This document shows positions 34,983-44,151 of a stretch of 64,000 bases of DNA, in pieces. Origin of the DNA: Oceanospirillaceae bacterium (GTDB taxonomy: Bacteria > Pseudomonadota > Gammaproteobacteria > Pseudomonadales > Oceanobacteraceae); the NCBI GenBank assembly GCA_024234265.1, contig JACKOM010000005.1:62001-126000 (forward strand), in the 5' to 3' direction. The position numbers were made by a program, and so were the translations under genes. The notes below the pieces were generated by a model that had not been told where the DNA came from, ran no database searches, and saw only the letters and a list, made by a program, of their open reading frames with translations. The stretch's first letter is position 1. Every line of letters starts with the position of its first letter.

Positions 34983-36254
34983 ATGTCCGGAAAACAATTG
35001 AGTCGGCGCCGTTTTTTACAGCAGTCAGTGGCTGCTGCCGGTGCAGGGCTGGCGGTGATGCATGCGCCCTACGTGATGAGTGGTGCGAAGCTCACCCTGC
35101 GGGTGATGGGTACCCATGTGACCCTGCAGGAGGAAATTCGCCGTCAGGCCATGGCAGATCTCGGTATTAATCTGGTGTTTGAACCCCGCGGGGAGGGCGA
35201 GCTGGTGCAAAAGGCGACCACCCAGCCCGAGGGTTTTGATTTGTATGAGCAGTGGACCGATAGCATTAAAACCCTGTGGCAGGCGGGTGTGGTGCAGCCG
35301 ATTGAAACCTCGCGGCTGACCTATTGGGATGAAATTAACGATATTTCTAAAAAGGGCCGTATCGTCCCTGATGCCCCCGTGGGGTTAGGTGATGCGCCTT
35401 ATAAAATCCTCAATGTGCAGCCCGATGGTTCACTGGGCACTAAATTCACCGGCAAAATCAGTTTCCTTCCTTATGTACATAATGTGGATTCCTTTGGTTA
35501 CAACACCAATGTGGTGCCTAAGGGAGTGCCCTATACCACGGAAAGTTGGGGCTGGATGTTGGACCCTAAGTGGAAAGGGCGCATTGGAGTGGTGAATGCC
35601 CCGACCATCGGTATTTTTGATTTGGCCCTCGCGGCCCAGGCCCGCGGCATGATGAAGTTTGCCGATATCAGCAATATGACCATCGCAGAGATCGATGAAT
35701 TGTTCGGTCTGATGATTGGCCTGAAAAAACAAAAATATTTTGCTGGTTTCTGGAATACCGTACCGCAGTCGGCGGATTTTATGACCAGTGGGCGTGTGGT
35801 GATTGGCAGTATGTTTTCGCCCGGGGTGTCGGCGGCGAATGGCCGTGGCACGCCGGTGACCTATGCCGCCCCTAAAGAGGGGTACCGGGCCTGGCATGGG
35901 GTTATGTGCATGTCCAGTGAGTGCAAGGGGGAGGTGCGTGATGCCGCCTATGCCTATATGAACTGGTGGTTAAGTGGCTGGGCAGGGGCTTTTATTGCGC
36001 GGCAGGGTTATTACATTTCTAACCCGCAACGTTCCCGTCCGTTACTCAGCGACAATGAGTGGGGTTACTGGTATGACGGTAAACCCACCAGTGTGCCTTT
36101 AAAAGGTACTGACGGGCGTATCTCCGTGCCTGCAGGTGATGTGCGTACCGGTGGTTCCTATGTGAATCGTTTCAGCCATGTGGCGGTGTGGAATACGGTG
36201 ATGGATAACTACGAATATTCCCTGCAACGCTGGTATGAATTGCTGATGGCCTGA
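34983..36254 (+). CDS. Tat-exported periplasmic solute-binding protein (PotD-like), no transporter nearby
   Basis: 423 aa from ATG 34983 (a TTG at 34956 is in frame but less likely). The N-terminus MSGKQLSRRRFLQQSVAAAG is a twin-arginine signal ending near residue 34. The mature protein begins KLTLRVMGTHVTLQEEIRRQA and has the two-lobed extracellular binding protein pattern (PEGFDLYEQWTDSIKTLWQAG, WGWMLDPKWKGRIGVVNAP, YMNWWLSGWAGAFIARQGYY). PotD/PotF-type polyamine or iron-binding relatives are the closest that I can name. There is no permease or ATPase gene. A hybrid histidine kinase starts 3 bp later, so the likely job is ligand sensing, not import. Confidence 0.85.
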   Translation: MSGKQLSRRRFLQQSVAAAGAGLAVMHAPYVMSGAKLTLRVMGTHVTLQEEIRRQAMADLGINLVFEPRGEGELVQKATTQPEGFDLYEQWTDSIKTLWQAGVVQPIETSRLTYWDEINDISKKGRIVPDAPVGLGDAPYKILNVQPDGSLGTKFTGKISFLPYVHNVDSFGYNTNVVPKGVPYTTESWGWMLDPKWKGRIGVVNAPTIGIFDLALAAQARGMMKFADISNMTIAEIDELFGLMIGLKKQKYFAGFWNTVPQSADFMTSGRVVIGSMFSPGVSAANGRGTPVTYAAPKEGYRAWHGVMCMSSECKGEVRDAAYAYMNWWLSGWAGAFIARQGYYISNPQRSRPLLSDNEWGYWYDGKPTSVPLKGTDGRISVPAGDVRTGGSYVNRFSHVAVWNTVMDNYEYSLQRWYELLMA

Positions 36255-36257
36255 TGC

Positions 36258-38618
36258 ATGTTAACCCGCTTATTTGAAAATATGCTGTCCAGGCTGAATA
36301 TCAGTCAGCGTATTTTGCTGGGTTTTACTCTGCTGCTATTGATCAGTTTTTCCCTTGCTGCATTAAGTTTGTACGGTTTAAAAGAATCCCATCAGCGTTT
36401 TGTACATTTCAAAAATGTCAGTGAAGATGCCAATCTGATGCTGCGTATCGACAACAATATTGCCGAAATGCAGCGTGCCATTGTTGTATTCAGTAATGCC
36501 GAAAAAAACACTACATCAACAGCCATGGTGGATTTACATGCCCAGCTGATGCGTGATATTCGCCTGCTTGTCGAAGAAAATTCATTTTCGAGTGCGGCAG
36601 ATACAGAGCTTTTGTTGCAAATGCAAAACGCCTTGGAAAATTTTGCAGAAAAAATCGAAGAGCTGGAAAAGCAGCGGGATTATCGTGATTCTCTGGTCAA
36701 TGGTGATTTGCTCAAACGTTATGAATTGCTGGATTCAGCGCTGATGGAATATCGTGGGCGCGCTGGCAATGCCTTATACGATGGCTTGTTAAAAGCGCAG
36801 TTCAGTGTGTTGCGTTCTGAAGTGTTTGTGAGTCGCTATTTCAGTAGTCACGATATCAAGTTGCGCAAAGAAGTAATGGCCTATTTGCAGCAGGCAGCGG
36901 CTGTGTTTAATGCCATGGGTAATCAGAATGAGGGTGTGGGTGGCAGGCTGAATAATGCGTTGAATGATATCAGAAATCTGATCAACCGCGCCGTGCAGGC
37001 TGACAGGAATTATTTATTTCTGGTGAATGTGGTGATTGCCGGTGAATCGGCTGAGCTGCGCAATATGTCAGAGCAATTAAAAGCAGCTGCACTGAAGGAT
37101 CAGCAACGTGTGTTTGCAGTCAGTGACCGGCAAATAGCATTTTATCAGCAGCTTTTGTTGTTAAGTTCGATACTAGCCGTGTTGCTTGCGCTGATTGTGG
37201 CGGTGATTACCGGTAAAAGAATCAGCCGCCCGATAGAATTGATCACGGATACTTTTGCCCGCCTGGTAAAAGGGGAAAATCTGCAGGAAATTCCGGGTAT
37301 GTCGCGCCTGGATGAAATCGGCTCCCTTGCCCAGGCAGCAACCGTCTTTCGTGAAACCAATGCCCGTACCCAGGCCTTGCTGGATAAAGCCGAATTACTA
37401 ACCCTTGAGTTAAAACAGCGCGAATTTTCCCTTGAGCTGGCCGTTGAAGAAGCTAAGCAGGCCAGTCTCGCAAAAAGTCAGTTTCTGGCGAATATGAGCC
37501 ATGAGTTGCGTACCCCTATGAATGCTGTGTTGGGCATGCTGACCCTGCTGCGTAAAACCCCGCTTGATCAGGTGCAGATGGATTACGCCCTTAAAACAGA
37601 AAGTGCAGCGCGTTCATTGTTAAGTTTATTGAATGATATTTTGGATATTTCCAAGGCTGAAGCCGGGCGTATGCAGCTTGATCCCCATCCGTTTGATTTA
37701 CGCCAGTTGATGGATGAGTTGCATGTGATTTTGTCCAATAATCTGGTGGCAAAACCTGTGCGTCTCGAAATACAGGTGCAGTCGTCTGTGCCGTCAGCGT
37801 TGCTGGGGGATGCCCTGCGCCTTAAACAGGTGCTGATTAATTTGGGCGGGAACGCGATTAAATTTACCGATGAAGGCAGGGTGTTGATTGAGGTGGGTTT
37901 GGTCGATAACAGCGTTAATGGTGTGTTGTTAAAGTTTTGCGTTAAGGACTCAGGCATTGGCATAGCGCCGGAAAACCAGGCGCGTATTTTTCAGGGCTTT
38001 ACCCAGGCAGAAGCTTCCACTACACGGCGTTTTGGTGGTACCGGGCTTGGTTTGGCCATTAGTCAACACCTTGTCAATATGATGGGCGGTGAAATTCAGT
38101 TGAGCAGTGAGGTGGGTGAGGGCAGTTGTTTTTATTTTTCGATTTTATTGCCCCGTGCCGAGCCAGGTGTTGTGGAGGTTAAACAGCAGGTTGTTACGCA
38201 AAATGCCTCTACAGAAAAAAATCGTTTGGTGGGTATGCGGATACTGCTGGCCGAAGATAACCTGATTAACCAACAGGTGGCCTGTGAGCTGCTTAAGGAT
38301 GAGGGTGCTGAAATTGTGGTGGCAGAAAATGGGCAGCAGTGCATCGATATTTTACAGCAGGCATTCAGGCAATATGGCGAGGGGTTTGATGCCGTACTGA
38401 TGGATATTCAAATGCCGGTGATGGATGGTTATACCGCAACCCGCAAAATACGCGATGAATTAAATTTACGGGATTTACCTGTCATCGCCATGACAGCAAA
38501 TGCCATGGAGTCAGATCGTATTGCTTGCCTGGATGCCGGCATGAATGAACATGTCGGCAAGCCGTTTGAAATGGATGAATTAGTGGCCGTGTTGCGCCGC
38601 CTGGTTTTAGAGAATTAA
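36258..38618 (+). CDS. Hybrid sensor histidine kinase with receiver domain
   Basis: 786 aa. TM1 lies at about 19-41, a helical periplasmic domain at about 42-295, TM2 at about 300-320, then HAMP (KRISRPIELITDTFARLVKGE) and a short coiled coil. The H-box FLANMSHELRTPMNAVLGM puts the phospho-His at about residue 415. HATPase motifs: NLGGNAIKFTDEG, DSGIGIAPENQ, GGTGLGLAISQHLV. The C-terminal receiver starts RILLAEDNLINQQVA, with the phospho-Asp in VLMDIQMPVMDG near 716. No HPt domain is visible. The binding protein encoded 3 bp upstream is its natural input, as in TorT/TorS-type pairs. The output regulator is not in the window. Confidence 0.93.
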   Translation: MLTRLFENMLSRLNISQRILLGFTLLLLISFSLAALSLYGLKESHQRFVHFKNVSEDANLMLRIDNNIAEMQRAIVVFSNAEKNTTSTAMVDLHAQLMRDIRLLVEENSFSSAADTELLLQMQNALENFAEKIEELEKQRDYRDSLVNGDLLKRYELLDSALMEYRGRAGNALYDGLLKAQFSVLRSEVFVSRYFSSHDIKLRKEVMAYLQQAAAVFNAMGNQNEGVGGRLNNALNDIRNLINRAVQADRNYLFLVNVVIAGESAELRNMSEQLKAAALKDQQRVFAVSDRQIAFYQQLLLLSSILAVLLALIVAVITGKRISRPIELITDTFARLVKGENLQEIPGMSRLDEIGSLAQAATVFRETNARTQALLDKAELLTLELKQREFSLELAVEEAKQASLAKSQFLANMSHELRTPMNAVLGMLTLLRKTPLDQVQMDYALKTESAARSLLSLLNDILDISKAEAGRMQLDPHPFDLRQLMDELHVILSNNLVAKPVRLEIQVQSSVPSALLGDALRLKQVLINLGGNAIKFTDEGRVLIEVGLVDNSVNGVLLKFCVKDSGIGIAPENQARIFQGFTQAEASTTRRFGGTGLGLAISQHLVNMMGGEIQLSSEVGEGSCFYFSILLPRAEPGVVEVKQQVVTQNASTEKNRLVGMRILLAEDNLINQQVACELLKDEGAEIVVAENGQQCIDILQQAFRQYGEGFDAVLMDIQMPVMDGYTATRKIRDELNLRDLPVIAMTANAMESDRIACLDAGMNEHVGKPFEMDELVAVLRRLVLEN

Positions 38619-38965
38619 AAATCGTAAATCACGATTTTTTCCATTTTGCCCTTCACATGATCGTTTAAGAATTGCACGTGCTGGGGATGGTCCTGGTAAT
38701 GCTGCATATCTTCCTGGGATGCAAATGTCATCAGTACTGCATAATCAAAGGAGTCGTCCACCACCGGGCGCTCGCTTTCAATGGCAGTGCGTATGATCAG
38801 GGATTTTACCTGTTCGATGCTGGCGAGCTGTTCAGTTGCCTGCAGGAATGCGCTGGTTTGACCGGCGGGGGTGTCCTTTTTCTGCCAGACCAAAATTAAG
38901 TGGTTAATGTCTTGGGCCGCGCAAAGCTGACTGCAGAAAAGTAAAACTATTAATAAGTAACGCAT
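38615..38965 (-). CDS. Secreted Dabb (stress-responsive A/B barrel) domain protein
   Basis: 116 aa with a signal peptide MRYLLIVLLFCSQLCAAQ. The mature part has the Dabb ferredoxin-like pattern: INHLILVWQKKD, then SFDYAVLMTFASQEDMQHYQDHPQHVQFLNDHV. Dabb proteins are dimeric alpha/beta barrels of varied or unknown function; export to the periplasm is less usual. GGAGC precedes the ATG, just after a stem-loop that separates it from cti. Its stop overlaps the hybrid kinase stop by 4 nt. Confidence 0.87.
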   Translation of the reverse strand: MRYLLIVLLFCSQLCAAQDINHLILVWQKKDTPAGQTSAFLQATEQLASIEQVKSLIIRTAIESERPVVDDSFDYAVLMTFASQEDMQHYQDHPQHVQFLNDHVKGKMEKIVIYDF

Positions 38966-38975
38966 GTTCGCTCCG

Positions 38976-38999
38976 TGCTGCGGATTTAAGTCCGCAGCA
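38976..38999 (-). other. Intercistronic stem-loop between cti and the Dabb gene
   Basis: TGCTGCGGA (38976-38984) and TCCGCAGCA (38991-38999) pair perfectly over 9 bp with a 6-nt loop. On the minus-strand transcript it lies just before the GGAG ribosome site of the Dabb gene. There is no T-run, so it is more likely an mRNA-stability or translation element than a terminator. Confidence 0.45.
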
Positions 39000-39013
39000 T
39001 TGTTGTCGTTGCT

Positions 39014-41389
39014 TTAACGATTTTCAAGTCGGTTGTAGTCGAGCAGGCCAGATTCAATTGGCTCGCTCTGGCGATACAGGGCATAGATGGCATCACTTTG
39101 TTGCCAGAAATCGGCGCTGGTGCGGTTAATGGCAAAACGCTGTTTAAGGGCGTGGTAATCGTCCTCGGTTTTCAGTTGTGCGATTGCCTCACTGAATGCG
39201 CTGACATCTTTGTTTTGCAGGTGCCACAGGGCATTGGGGTATGAGCCGAGCACGCCGGGCACCAGGGTTAAATAATCTTCCGCAGGCAGACGTTTCTCAT
39301 CTTCATACAGCAGGCTGGTGATGTTGCTGTGCCCAGAATTGCGCATGATGGTATAGAGGCGTGATTTTTTACCTTCTTCCATATAAATCAGGCTCAGCTC
39401 CGGCATGATGCTGGCGGGCAGGCCGCTGATGCGGTTAATGCTGCTTAGAGCGTCATTTTTTGGAAGATCATAGTGATGGTTGAGTGCAGGTAGCAGCCGG
39501 GCATGGATTTTTTCATACAGCTCCTGTTTAGGATTTGCGCTGTTGTAGGTGATGCTGGTGGGCAGGGTGATGTGTTTTTCCCACAGGCTTAGGTGCAGTT
39601 TTACATCCAGCCCTGCATCGCGGTACCAATAATCAATCAGTTTTTTACGTTCGTCCTGTGGCAGTAAACTCAGAAAAGTGAATTCACCCTCCATGCGTAG
39701 AAAGTCCATATACAAGCGCGATAACAGTTGGTGCCCTATATTGCCGTACACATCAAACTCGGCCACCAGTAGGTAGTGGATGCGCTCCAGCAGCGGATAG
39801 CCGATTAACCAGGCGGTTTTTGTGGGTTGACCGACCATGCCTTTCACAACGGTTGAGCTGTCGAAGTGGCGAAATATAGTGAGGCTGGCGTTGTCATTGT
39901 GGCCATCGCCATCCCAGATTAAATCCATGGAATTAATTTCGCCGTTGGGAAATATCTGTTTGATGGCAGCGGTTTTTGCATCCAGATAGCGGTTATTGGC
40001 GATGGAATAACTGATCCAATCGCTGATGACACCGGCATTACTTTGTTTTTCGCCGGGCAGACGCAGGTTATCTTTTTGTTGAATTAAAAATTCATCTATA
40101 TGGCTACCCCGATAAACTTTCGGATCGATAAAAAAGGCCCAGAAATGATCGTCAATTACGTTAAGGGCAATTTGCCCGCGGCATACCGGGCCTTTAATAA
40201 AGCCCATGATAGTGAATTGGGATTCCTCAAGCATTAAGCGGTAGCGGCTTTCCACGGGCAGCTGGGCAAATGTTGCAAACGGATTGGCGGCGGTTTCTGG
40301 TTCGTAATTCGGTAAATGTTCAACACTGAAATCGGCATTAAAAAATAAATTATTCAGCCAGGTAATGCGTGCATCATTGAGTGCGTAGGGCATATTGGTT
40401 TTAGCAAGTATGCTGTCTTCTACGCGCTGCAGGCGGTAATAAACCTGTTTAACCTGTGGGTCGTCGTAGGGGCGGCGGGTAGCAATAATATTGATGGGTA
40501 AACCGGGCGGTGTGCTGGAGCGCACCAGTTTAAAAAATTCGCCGGGTTTATCGCTGAAATATAAATTGGCTAAAAACCAGTGTTCGTAAATATAACGGCT
40601 GGATAATTGGGCTTTTTTACTGGACTGATTGAGCAGTTTTTCCCATTTATCAATATCTGCTAAATAAGCAGAATTTAATTCAGGTTTTCCCGCCATGGGT
40701 GCGCCAATGGCAATCCAGTTTTGCAGTATATCGTGTTCTGTTTTGCTTAGTGCTGGCAATGCATAGGGCATGCCCCAGGAGGGGTGTTCGCTGGCAAATT
40801 TGGGCAGTTCCTCTTGGGGGGCGCATTGTTCAGGGCGGTAAATACCCAGGGGGGTTTGGCTTTCATCAAGCAGGCCATGGTCGGGGCCGGGGTTTTGTTG
40901 TTTTAAATCCAGCAGGGCGGCAATCAGGCTGTTGCTGTGGTTGATTTCGGTGGACTGGGTGCGCTCATTTAAAACCGGGAAGAATTTTTTTTCACGCCAT
41001 TCCCGTGTGCTGTGTGCATCGATATTCAGGCGGGTTGGTTCTGCGGCGAGTAGTCTTGTGCCATCATAAACCTTGGCTTTGCTCGCGCCACGGTCGATCC
41101 CTTCAGGGGATGATAATTTCAGTTGGCAGGGGGCGTCATAACAGCCGTGGCATACCACGCAGCGTTTTTCCAGCAGGGGTTGTACTTCATTTAGAAAATG
41201 TTGCCCATGGGTTGTATTGTCGCTGACCATGCGGTTAATTGGCTGGGATGGGCCGTAGAGTTGATCGAGCGGATTATTGACCAGGCCAACGCTGGCGCAG
41301 CCACCTAAAAACACCAATAACAAAAGCCAGCGCCGGCGCGCAAACCAAACTCGTAACATAGATGTATTCCGGTTCTGTGATGTATTCAT
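39014..41389 (-). CDS. cti: Fatty acid cis/trans isomerase
   Basis: 791 aa; converts cis-unsaturated phospholipid acyl chains to trans in the periplasm to stiffen the membrane under solvent or heat stress. The haem c site EKRCVVCHGCYDAPCQLKLSS near residue 77 is the hallmark of Cti. The start may be ATG 41389 or ATG 41359; the latter gives MLRVWFARRRWLLLLVFLGGCAS, a signal with a possible lipobox (LGGC), which would make it a lipoprotein. It is third in the TetR / molybdoenzyme / cti string, 4 nt after the molybdoenzyme stop, whereas Pseudomonas cti is described as a stand-alone gene. Confidence 0.92.
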   Translation of the reverse strand: MNTSQNRNTSMLRVWFARRRWLLLLVFLGGCASVGLVNNPLDQLYGPSQPINRMVSDNTTHGQHFLNEVQPLLEKRCVVCHGCYDAPCQLKLSSPEGIDRGASKAKVYDGTRLLAAEPTRLNIDAHSTREWREKKFFPVLNERTQSTEINHSNSLIAALLDLKQQNPGPDHGLLDESQTPLGIYRPEQCAPQEELPKFASEHPSWGMPYALPALSKTEHDILQNWIAIGAPMAGKPELNSAYLADIDKWEKLLNQSSKKAQLSSRYIYEHWFLANLYFSDKPGEFFKLVRSSTPPGLPINIIATRRPYDDPQVKQVYYRLQRVEDSILAKTNMPYALNDARITWLNNLFFNADFSVEHLPNYEPETAANPFATFAQLPVESRYRLMLEESQFTIMGFIKGPVCRGQIALNVIDDHFWAFFIDPKVYRGSHIDEFLIQQKDNLRLPGEKQSNAGVISDWISYSIANNRYLDAKTAAIKQIFPNGEINSMDLIWDGDGHNDNASLTIFRHFDSSTVVKGMVGQPTKTAWLIGYPLLERIHYLLVAEFDVYGNIGHQLLSRLYMDFLRMEGEFTFLSLLPQDERKKLIDYWYRDAGLDVKLHLSLWEKHITLPTSITYNSANPKQELYEKIHARLLPALNHHYDLPKNDALSSINRISGLPASIMPELSLIYMEEGKKSRLYTIMRNSGHSNITSLLYEDEKRLPAEDYLTLVPGVLGSYPNALWHLQNKDVSAFSEAIAQLKTEDDYHALKQRFAINRTSADFWQQSDAIYALYRQSEPIESGLLDYNRLENR

Positions 41390-41391
41390 AT

Positions 41392-41407
41392 CGTTAAGCG
41401 CTTAACG
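41392..41407. repeat. Perfect 16-bp palindrome at the molybdoenzyme/cti junction
   Basis: CGTTAAGCGCTTAACG covers the molybdoenzyme stop codon (TTA at 41394-41396 on the plus strand) and ends 3 bp before the cti start. It could be an operator for an internal cti promoter; a hairpin is possible only with a tight loop. Confidence 0.45.
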
Positions 41408-43523
41408 GGCTGATGGTGACGGGCACGCCGTTTAATACGGCATTGCCGGAAAGTGGATCAGTATTTTGCTCATCCGTTAAATCATTTGCACTTACCCCCG
41501 CGTGCTCGCGGGCAATCTGCCAGCCGCTACCTGCATGGTGGCCAAAACCGTGGGGTATGCTGATGACACCGGGCATAATGTCGTCGCTGATTTGCGCTTC
41601 AATTTGTACGTTGCCCACGCGGGAGCTGACTTTTATGTGTGCACCATTGTGAATGTTAAATATTGCAGCTGTCTGGCTGTGTAATTGTGCTGTGCAGCGG
41701 TTTTTGCCTTTGATCAGGCGCTGGCTGTTATGCAGCCAGGAATTGTTGTTGCGCACGTGGCGGCGGCCAATTAACAGGAGTTCGTCAGGGTTGTGTGTCA
41801 GCCAGGTTTTACATTCGCTTATCGCGCTCTGAAAAAAATCAGGGCGCAAATGTATGTGTTTATCCTTGTGGTGCAGAGCTTTTGGCAGGCAGGGCTTGAG
41901 TGGTCCTAAATCAATGCCGTGGGGTTCTTTCTGCAATTTGCGCAGGCTCAGGCCGCCCGCTTTAAAGCCCCTGCCATGGGGGCCAAAACGCAGCAAGCTG
42001 GCAAGTAACAGGCGCGGGCCGTTGCGTAGCATTAATTGTTGTGTAATACGTGCGCTGATTTTTTTAGCCGGGCGCAGGGTTTTGGCGAGGCGTAAAAAAA
42101 TCTGCCAGTCGTGCTGGGTGTTTTTATCTTTGTTAAATAATGCCGGGCTGTATTTTGCTGTGTTGCGCACCGCAAGATTGTGGAATACCACATCGTAATG
42201 ATCGCGCTCTAATGGGCTGCTGGGTGGCAAAATAATATGCGCGTGGCGGCTGGTTTCTGTGATGTACATGTCGATCGCCACCATGTAATCCAGGCTTGCC
42301 AGGGCTTTGTCGAGTTGCTGGCCGTTGGGTGTAGAAAGTACCGGGTTGCCCGCAACGCTGAACAGGGCTTTTATTTGCCCTGTGCCGGGGGTGAGTATTT
42401 CTTCCGCAAGGGCGCTGACTGGCAGTTCACCACCAAAGCCCGCTAATTTACGCACCCGGGTGAAATGTTTGCCCATACTGCCGCGCCCGCTGTGGGGTAA
42501 TAAATTCACCGCTGGGTTGGCAAACATCAGGCCGCCGGTTTGGTCGAGGCGTTTGCATAAAATATTGCACAGCATAATTAAATACTGGCAAAGGGTGCCG
42601 GCTTTTTGTACGGATACGCCCATGCGCCCGTACATGACGGCGCTGGGTGCGGCGATAAACTCATTACACAGGCGGCGGATATTATTTGCGGGTATGCCTG
42701 TGCTGGCTGCAATCATTTCCGGGCTGAAGTCTGCAAACAATTCAGGCAGATCGTGCAGGCCGTGGCAGGGTAATAAATCCTTTTGTGTGTGTAGTTGTTT
42801 TTCATTCACCAGTACATGGCAGAAAGCCAATAAAAATAACGCATCGCTGGCGGGTTTAATGAAATGGTGCTCCGTTGCCAGTTCTGCGGTTTCCGTGCGG
42901 CGTGGATCGAGTACCACAATTTTTCCGCCACGGGCAGTGATGGCTTTTAAGCGGTTTTTAATATCCGGCACTGACATGATGCTGCCGTTGCTGGCCATTG
43001 GGTTGGCGCCGATGATGAAAAAATAATCCGTGTGGTCGATATCGGGCACCGGAATTTGCAACTGGTGGCCAAATAATAAGTGGCTGACGATATGATGTGG
43101 CAGTTGGTCCACGCTTGTGGCGGAAAATAAATTGCGGCTGCCGAGGGCTTGCCATAATTTTTTGCCGAGCAACATGTTGCCGTAGTTGTGTACGTTAGGG
43201 TTGCCTAAATAGGCTGCAACGGCATCGTTACCCTGTTGCCGCTGAATATCTTTTATTTTTGCGCCGATTTCTCTGAATGCTGCATCCCACGAAATGGGCA
43301 GCCATTCATTACCCTGACGTTTTAGCGGGGTGCGCAGGCGATCCGGATCTTCGTGTAAATCCTGCAGGGCGATAGCTTTGGGGCAAATATGCCCGCGGCT
43401 GAAAACATCTTGTTTGTCACCTTTGATTTGCAGGATTTTGCCGCCCTGGTGGCTGATTTCTAAGCCGCACATGGCTTCACACAGATTGCAGGTGCGGTAA
43501 TGGGTTTTGATATCAGATGGCAT
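41394..43523 (-). CDS. Molybdopterin-dependent oxidoreductase, cytoplasmic type
   Basis: 709 aa. The N-terminal [4Fe-4S] motif is YRTCNLCEAMCGLEI plus GHICPKA (C-x2-C-x3-C...C). The molybdopterin domain has DYFFIIGANPMASNG and VLDPRRTETAELA, and the C-terminal cap domain has GSGWQIAREHAGVSANDLTDE. There is no Tat signal, so it is probably cytoplasmic. It resembles formate dehydrogenase-like proteins without assigned substrate. Its start overlaps the TetR gene by 11 nt and its stop is 4 nt from cti, so the three are one operon. The reaction is unknown. Confidence 0.87.
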   Translation of the reverse strand: MPSDIKTHYRTCNLCEAMCGLEISHQGGKILQIKGDKQDVFSRGHICPKAIALQDLHEDPDRLRTPLKRQGNEWLPISWDAAFREIGAKIKDIQRQQGNDAVAAYLGNPNVHNYGNMLLGKKLWQALGSRNLFSATSVDQLPHHIVSHLLFGHQLQIPVPDIDHTDYFFIIGANPMASNGSIMSVPDIKNRLKAITARGGKIVVLDPRRTETAELATEHHFIKPASDALFLLAFCHVLVNEKQLHTQKDLLPCHGLHDLPELFADFSPEMIAASTGIPANNIRRLCNEFIAAPSAVMYGRMGVSVQKAGTLCQYLIMLCNILCKRLDQTGGLMFANPAVNLLPHSGRGSMGKHFTRVRKLAGFGGELPVSALAEEILTPGTGQIKALFSVAGNPVLSTPNGQQLDKALASLDYMVAIDMYITETSRHAHIILPPSSPLERDHYDVVFHNLAVRNTAKYSPALFNKDKNTQHDWQIFLRLAKTLRPAKKISARITQQLMLRNGPRLLLASLLRFGPHGRGFKAGGLSLRKLQKEPHGIDLGPLKPCLPKALHHKDKHIHLRPDFFQSAISECKTWLTHNPDELLLIGRRHVRNNNSWLHNSQRLIKGKNRCTAQLHSQTAAIFNIHNGAHIKVSSRVGNVQIEAQISDDIMPGVISIPHGFGHHAGSGWQIAREHAGVSANDLTDEQNTDPLSGNAVLNGVPVTISPLSA

Positions 43524-44142
43524 GCTGATTCTTCCTTAAATACACGCTGATCAGGGATTCGGAGAGGTTGGCTATTGCATTGATGGCAGTGTTTTTATCG
43601 TATTTTTGCTCTGCCCAGCCCATCACCAGGCTGTGGGTCATGGCGGAAAGGCTGTCGACATATAGGGCGATATCCTGACGTTGCAGGGTAATGCCGGATT
43701 CGCGCCCGAGTTTATCGATAAAGGCAATCCAGGATTGGTTGATATCGTCGAGCAGTTTGCCGATTTCACCTTTGCCGGGGGAATTGGGGTTGTTATGGTC
43801 TGCCATGATATTGCGGAACAGGGCCAGGTTCTCGGCAATCACTTCAAAATTGATGGTGATATATTTTTGGCTGGCGCTGCGGATGGCATCGCTGCTGATG
43901 GGGGGTTGTATCTGATTAAGAATGTTTTTAAAGCTGTTTTGCAGTGGATCTAAGTAAGTCGCCAGCATTTTTTGGCGTACATCGGCGAGCAGGCTCTGTA
44001 CTGAGTTGTAGTGGTGGTAAAAGCTCGGCTGGGCTATGCCGGCGCTTTTGCAGATCTGATTCATGCTCAGGCCGTTGAGCCCTTGTTTGACGATGAGTTT
44101 AAGGGCGCTGTCGACCAGTTTTTGTTGGGTGGCTTCTGACAT
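43513..44142 (-). CDS. TetR-family transcriptional regulator
   Basis: 209 aa. The N-terminal helix-turn-helix is LIVKQGLNGLSMNQICKSAGIAQPSFYHHYNSVQSLLADV, and the C-terminal ligand domain is helical. It is first in the operon with the molybdoenzyme and cti. Two matched palindromes lie 10-48 bp upstream of its start (44152-44190), which suggests autoregulation and control of the whole operon. The inducer might be a membrane-active solvent or fatty acid, given cti; that is inference. Confidence 0.92.
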   Translation of the reverse strand: MSEATQQKLVDSALKLIVKQGLNGLSMNQICKSAGIAQPSFYHHYNSVQSLLADVRQKMLATYLDPLQNSFKNILNQIQPPISSDAIRSASQKYITINFEVIAENLALFRNIMADHNNPNSPGKGEIGKLLDDINQSWIAFIDKLGRESGITLQRQDIALYVDSLSAMTHSLVMGWAEQKYDKNTAINAIANLSESLISVYLRKNQHAI

Positions 44143-44151
44143 AGTGTGTGG

